Assembly (NCBI GenBank): GCA_008828725.1
Contig: MEHQ01002427.1
Location: 458,400-522,399, forward strand
DNA length: 64,000 bases
Origin: Saccharina japonica
Lineage: Eukaryota; Sar; Phaeophyceae; Laminariales; Laminariaceae
Reading direction: 5' to 3'
Shown here: piece by piece, positions 63,213-64,000 of the stretch
How positions within the stretch are numbered: position 1 is the stretch's first letter
Layout: every line of letters begins with the position of its first letter
The notes under the pieces: model-generated
Told to the model about the DNA's origin: nothing
Seen by the model: the letters and a program-made list of their open reading frames with translations, nothing else
Database searches by the model: none
Program-made: the position numbers and the translations under genes

Positions 63213-64000
63213 CTCTTCGTAGGCGAGCTATAAAAGGTTTTGACGTACGTAGATGCAGCAGAGGAAGGGGGAGGGGGTGGGGGTGGTCAGGGCGGGATGG
63301 GGGTGGGGAGAGGATGGGGGGGGGAGCTAAAGACGAAAAGAACGGGTGGGTTCGAGTTTCGAGTGGTATTTATCGTCATCAGGCCGCCGCTTCGGATGGA
63401 CCGGCAGGGGAGGGGGGGGGGGGGTAAAGCCTCGCGACGAGACGGTTAAGTAGAGATTTCGCAGGCGTGGTGTGGGGTTTTGAGGAGACGCGCTCGGCCT
63501 CAGGTTCCCTCCCCCACCCCCGCACTGGAGTGGCGGAGGTCGGGCAAGCTCTTGTGGAGGCAAGAGGTCGGGAAATAGGGCTGCCGTTAGTTGTGCCTGC
63601 GACACCGGCGCGCATGGTGGGTGAAGTAGGGAGAGGCGCGCCTGATGTGCGGGTTGGGGGGGATTAGAGACGGAGGGGGGGGGGAGTTGTGTCTTGACTG
63701 GTCCGCTGTGATGGGGCTCCTGCGCATTGATCTTAGTTCGGGGAGCGCTCAACATTGTACTTATCGGAGCCTCGGTGCGGCGCTTTGCTAATCTAGAGTA
63801 ATGGACCGGTGTAAGGCGGCAGAGTGCATTAGAGAGACGAGAGCTGCGGGGCCAGCGGCGCTCTATTCTAGAAAAGCGAGTTTTTAAACGAGTTTTAAAG
63901 GGAGGGGGTGGGAGGGGAGGGGGTGGGGGGAGGGAGGGAGGAGGGGAGGCGCGCTTCGAGTCGCTGAGAGTGAATTTTAGAGTATAGCGGCAGGGCGGAA
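63213..64000 (+). other. 3' flank of the MKP1-like gene
   Basis: Probable 3' UTR followed by G-rich low-complexity sequence (63265-63430, 63895-63950). Open frames on both strands here are G- or P-rich and unsupported. Confidence 0.5.

Overview
This window is nuclear DNA of a eukaryote with long introns. GC-rich exons are scattered through a matrix of repeats, microsatellites and homopolymer runs. No operon, Shine-Dalgarno or phage-like organisation is visible. The long introns, abundant CAG/CTG and TACCTGGTA-type repeats, Ala/Pro-rich coding sequence and a plant-type MKP1 phosphatase make me think of a large-genome stramenopile, perhaps a brown alga. That assignment is inference and cannot be proven from this window.

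Four multi-exon protein-coding genes can be reconstructed, with matching splice phases at all but one junction. They form two head-to-head pairs. Pair 1 is a Nup58-like nuclear pore FG nucleoporin (minus, 5857-12475, 6 exons, 605 aa) and a mitochondrial-type PP2C phosphatase resembling pyruvate dehydrogenase phosphatase (plus, 12951-21846, 4 exons, 540 aa), with about 475 bp between their start codons. Pair 2 is a GT4-family glycosyltransferase with an N-terminal beta-sandwich-like region and a probable signal anchor (minus, 25537-33241, 5 exons, 779 aa) and a MAP-kinase phosphatase of the plant MKP1 type (plus, 33925-63212, 10 exons, about 890 aa). The last gene spans 29 kb, has an 11.6 kb first intron, and carries a dual-specificity phosphatase domain followed by two gelsolin-like modules. 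The PP2C and GT4 genes converge on a 3.7 kb intergenic region.

The first 5.8 kb and most intron sequence contain no gene I can support. They hold several families of short terminal-inverted-repeat elements: a TTAA-flanked piggyBac-like family with filled and empty sites, a TTA-flanked foldback element, a GGACCATAGTAAATAGG family and others. They also hold many tandem arrays, with units from 9 bp to about 240 bp. One TIR family appears to have seeded different minisatellites at two of its three loci.

The most notable gene-level observation is that three of the 21 inferred introns use GC-AG borders (two in the nucleoporin, one in the glycosyltransferase). In each case the GC donor is the one that gives the right phase and a protein join that fits the family. 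The four genes (nuclear transport, mitochondrial metabolism control, glycosylation, MAPK signalling) have no obvious common pathway.
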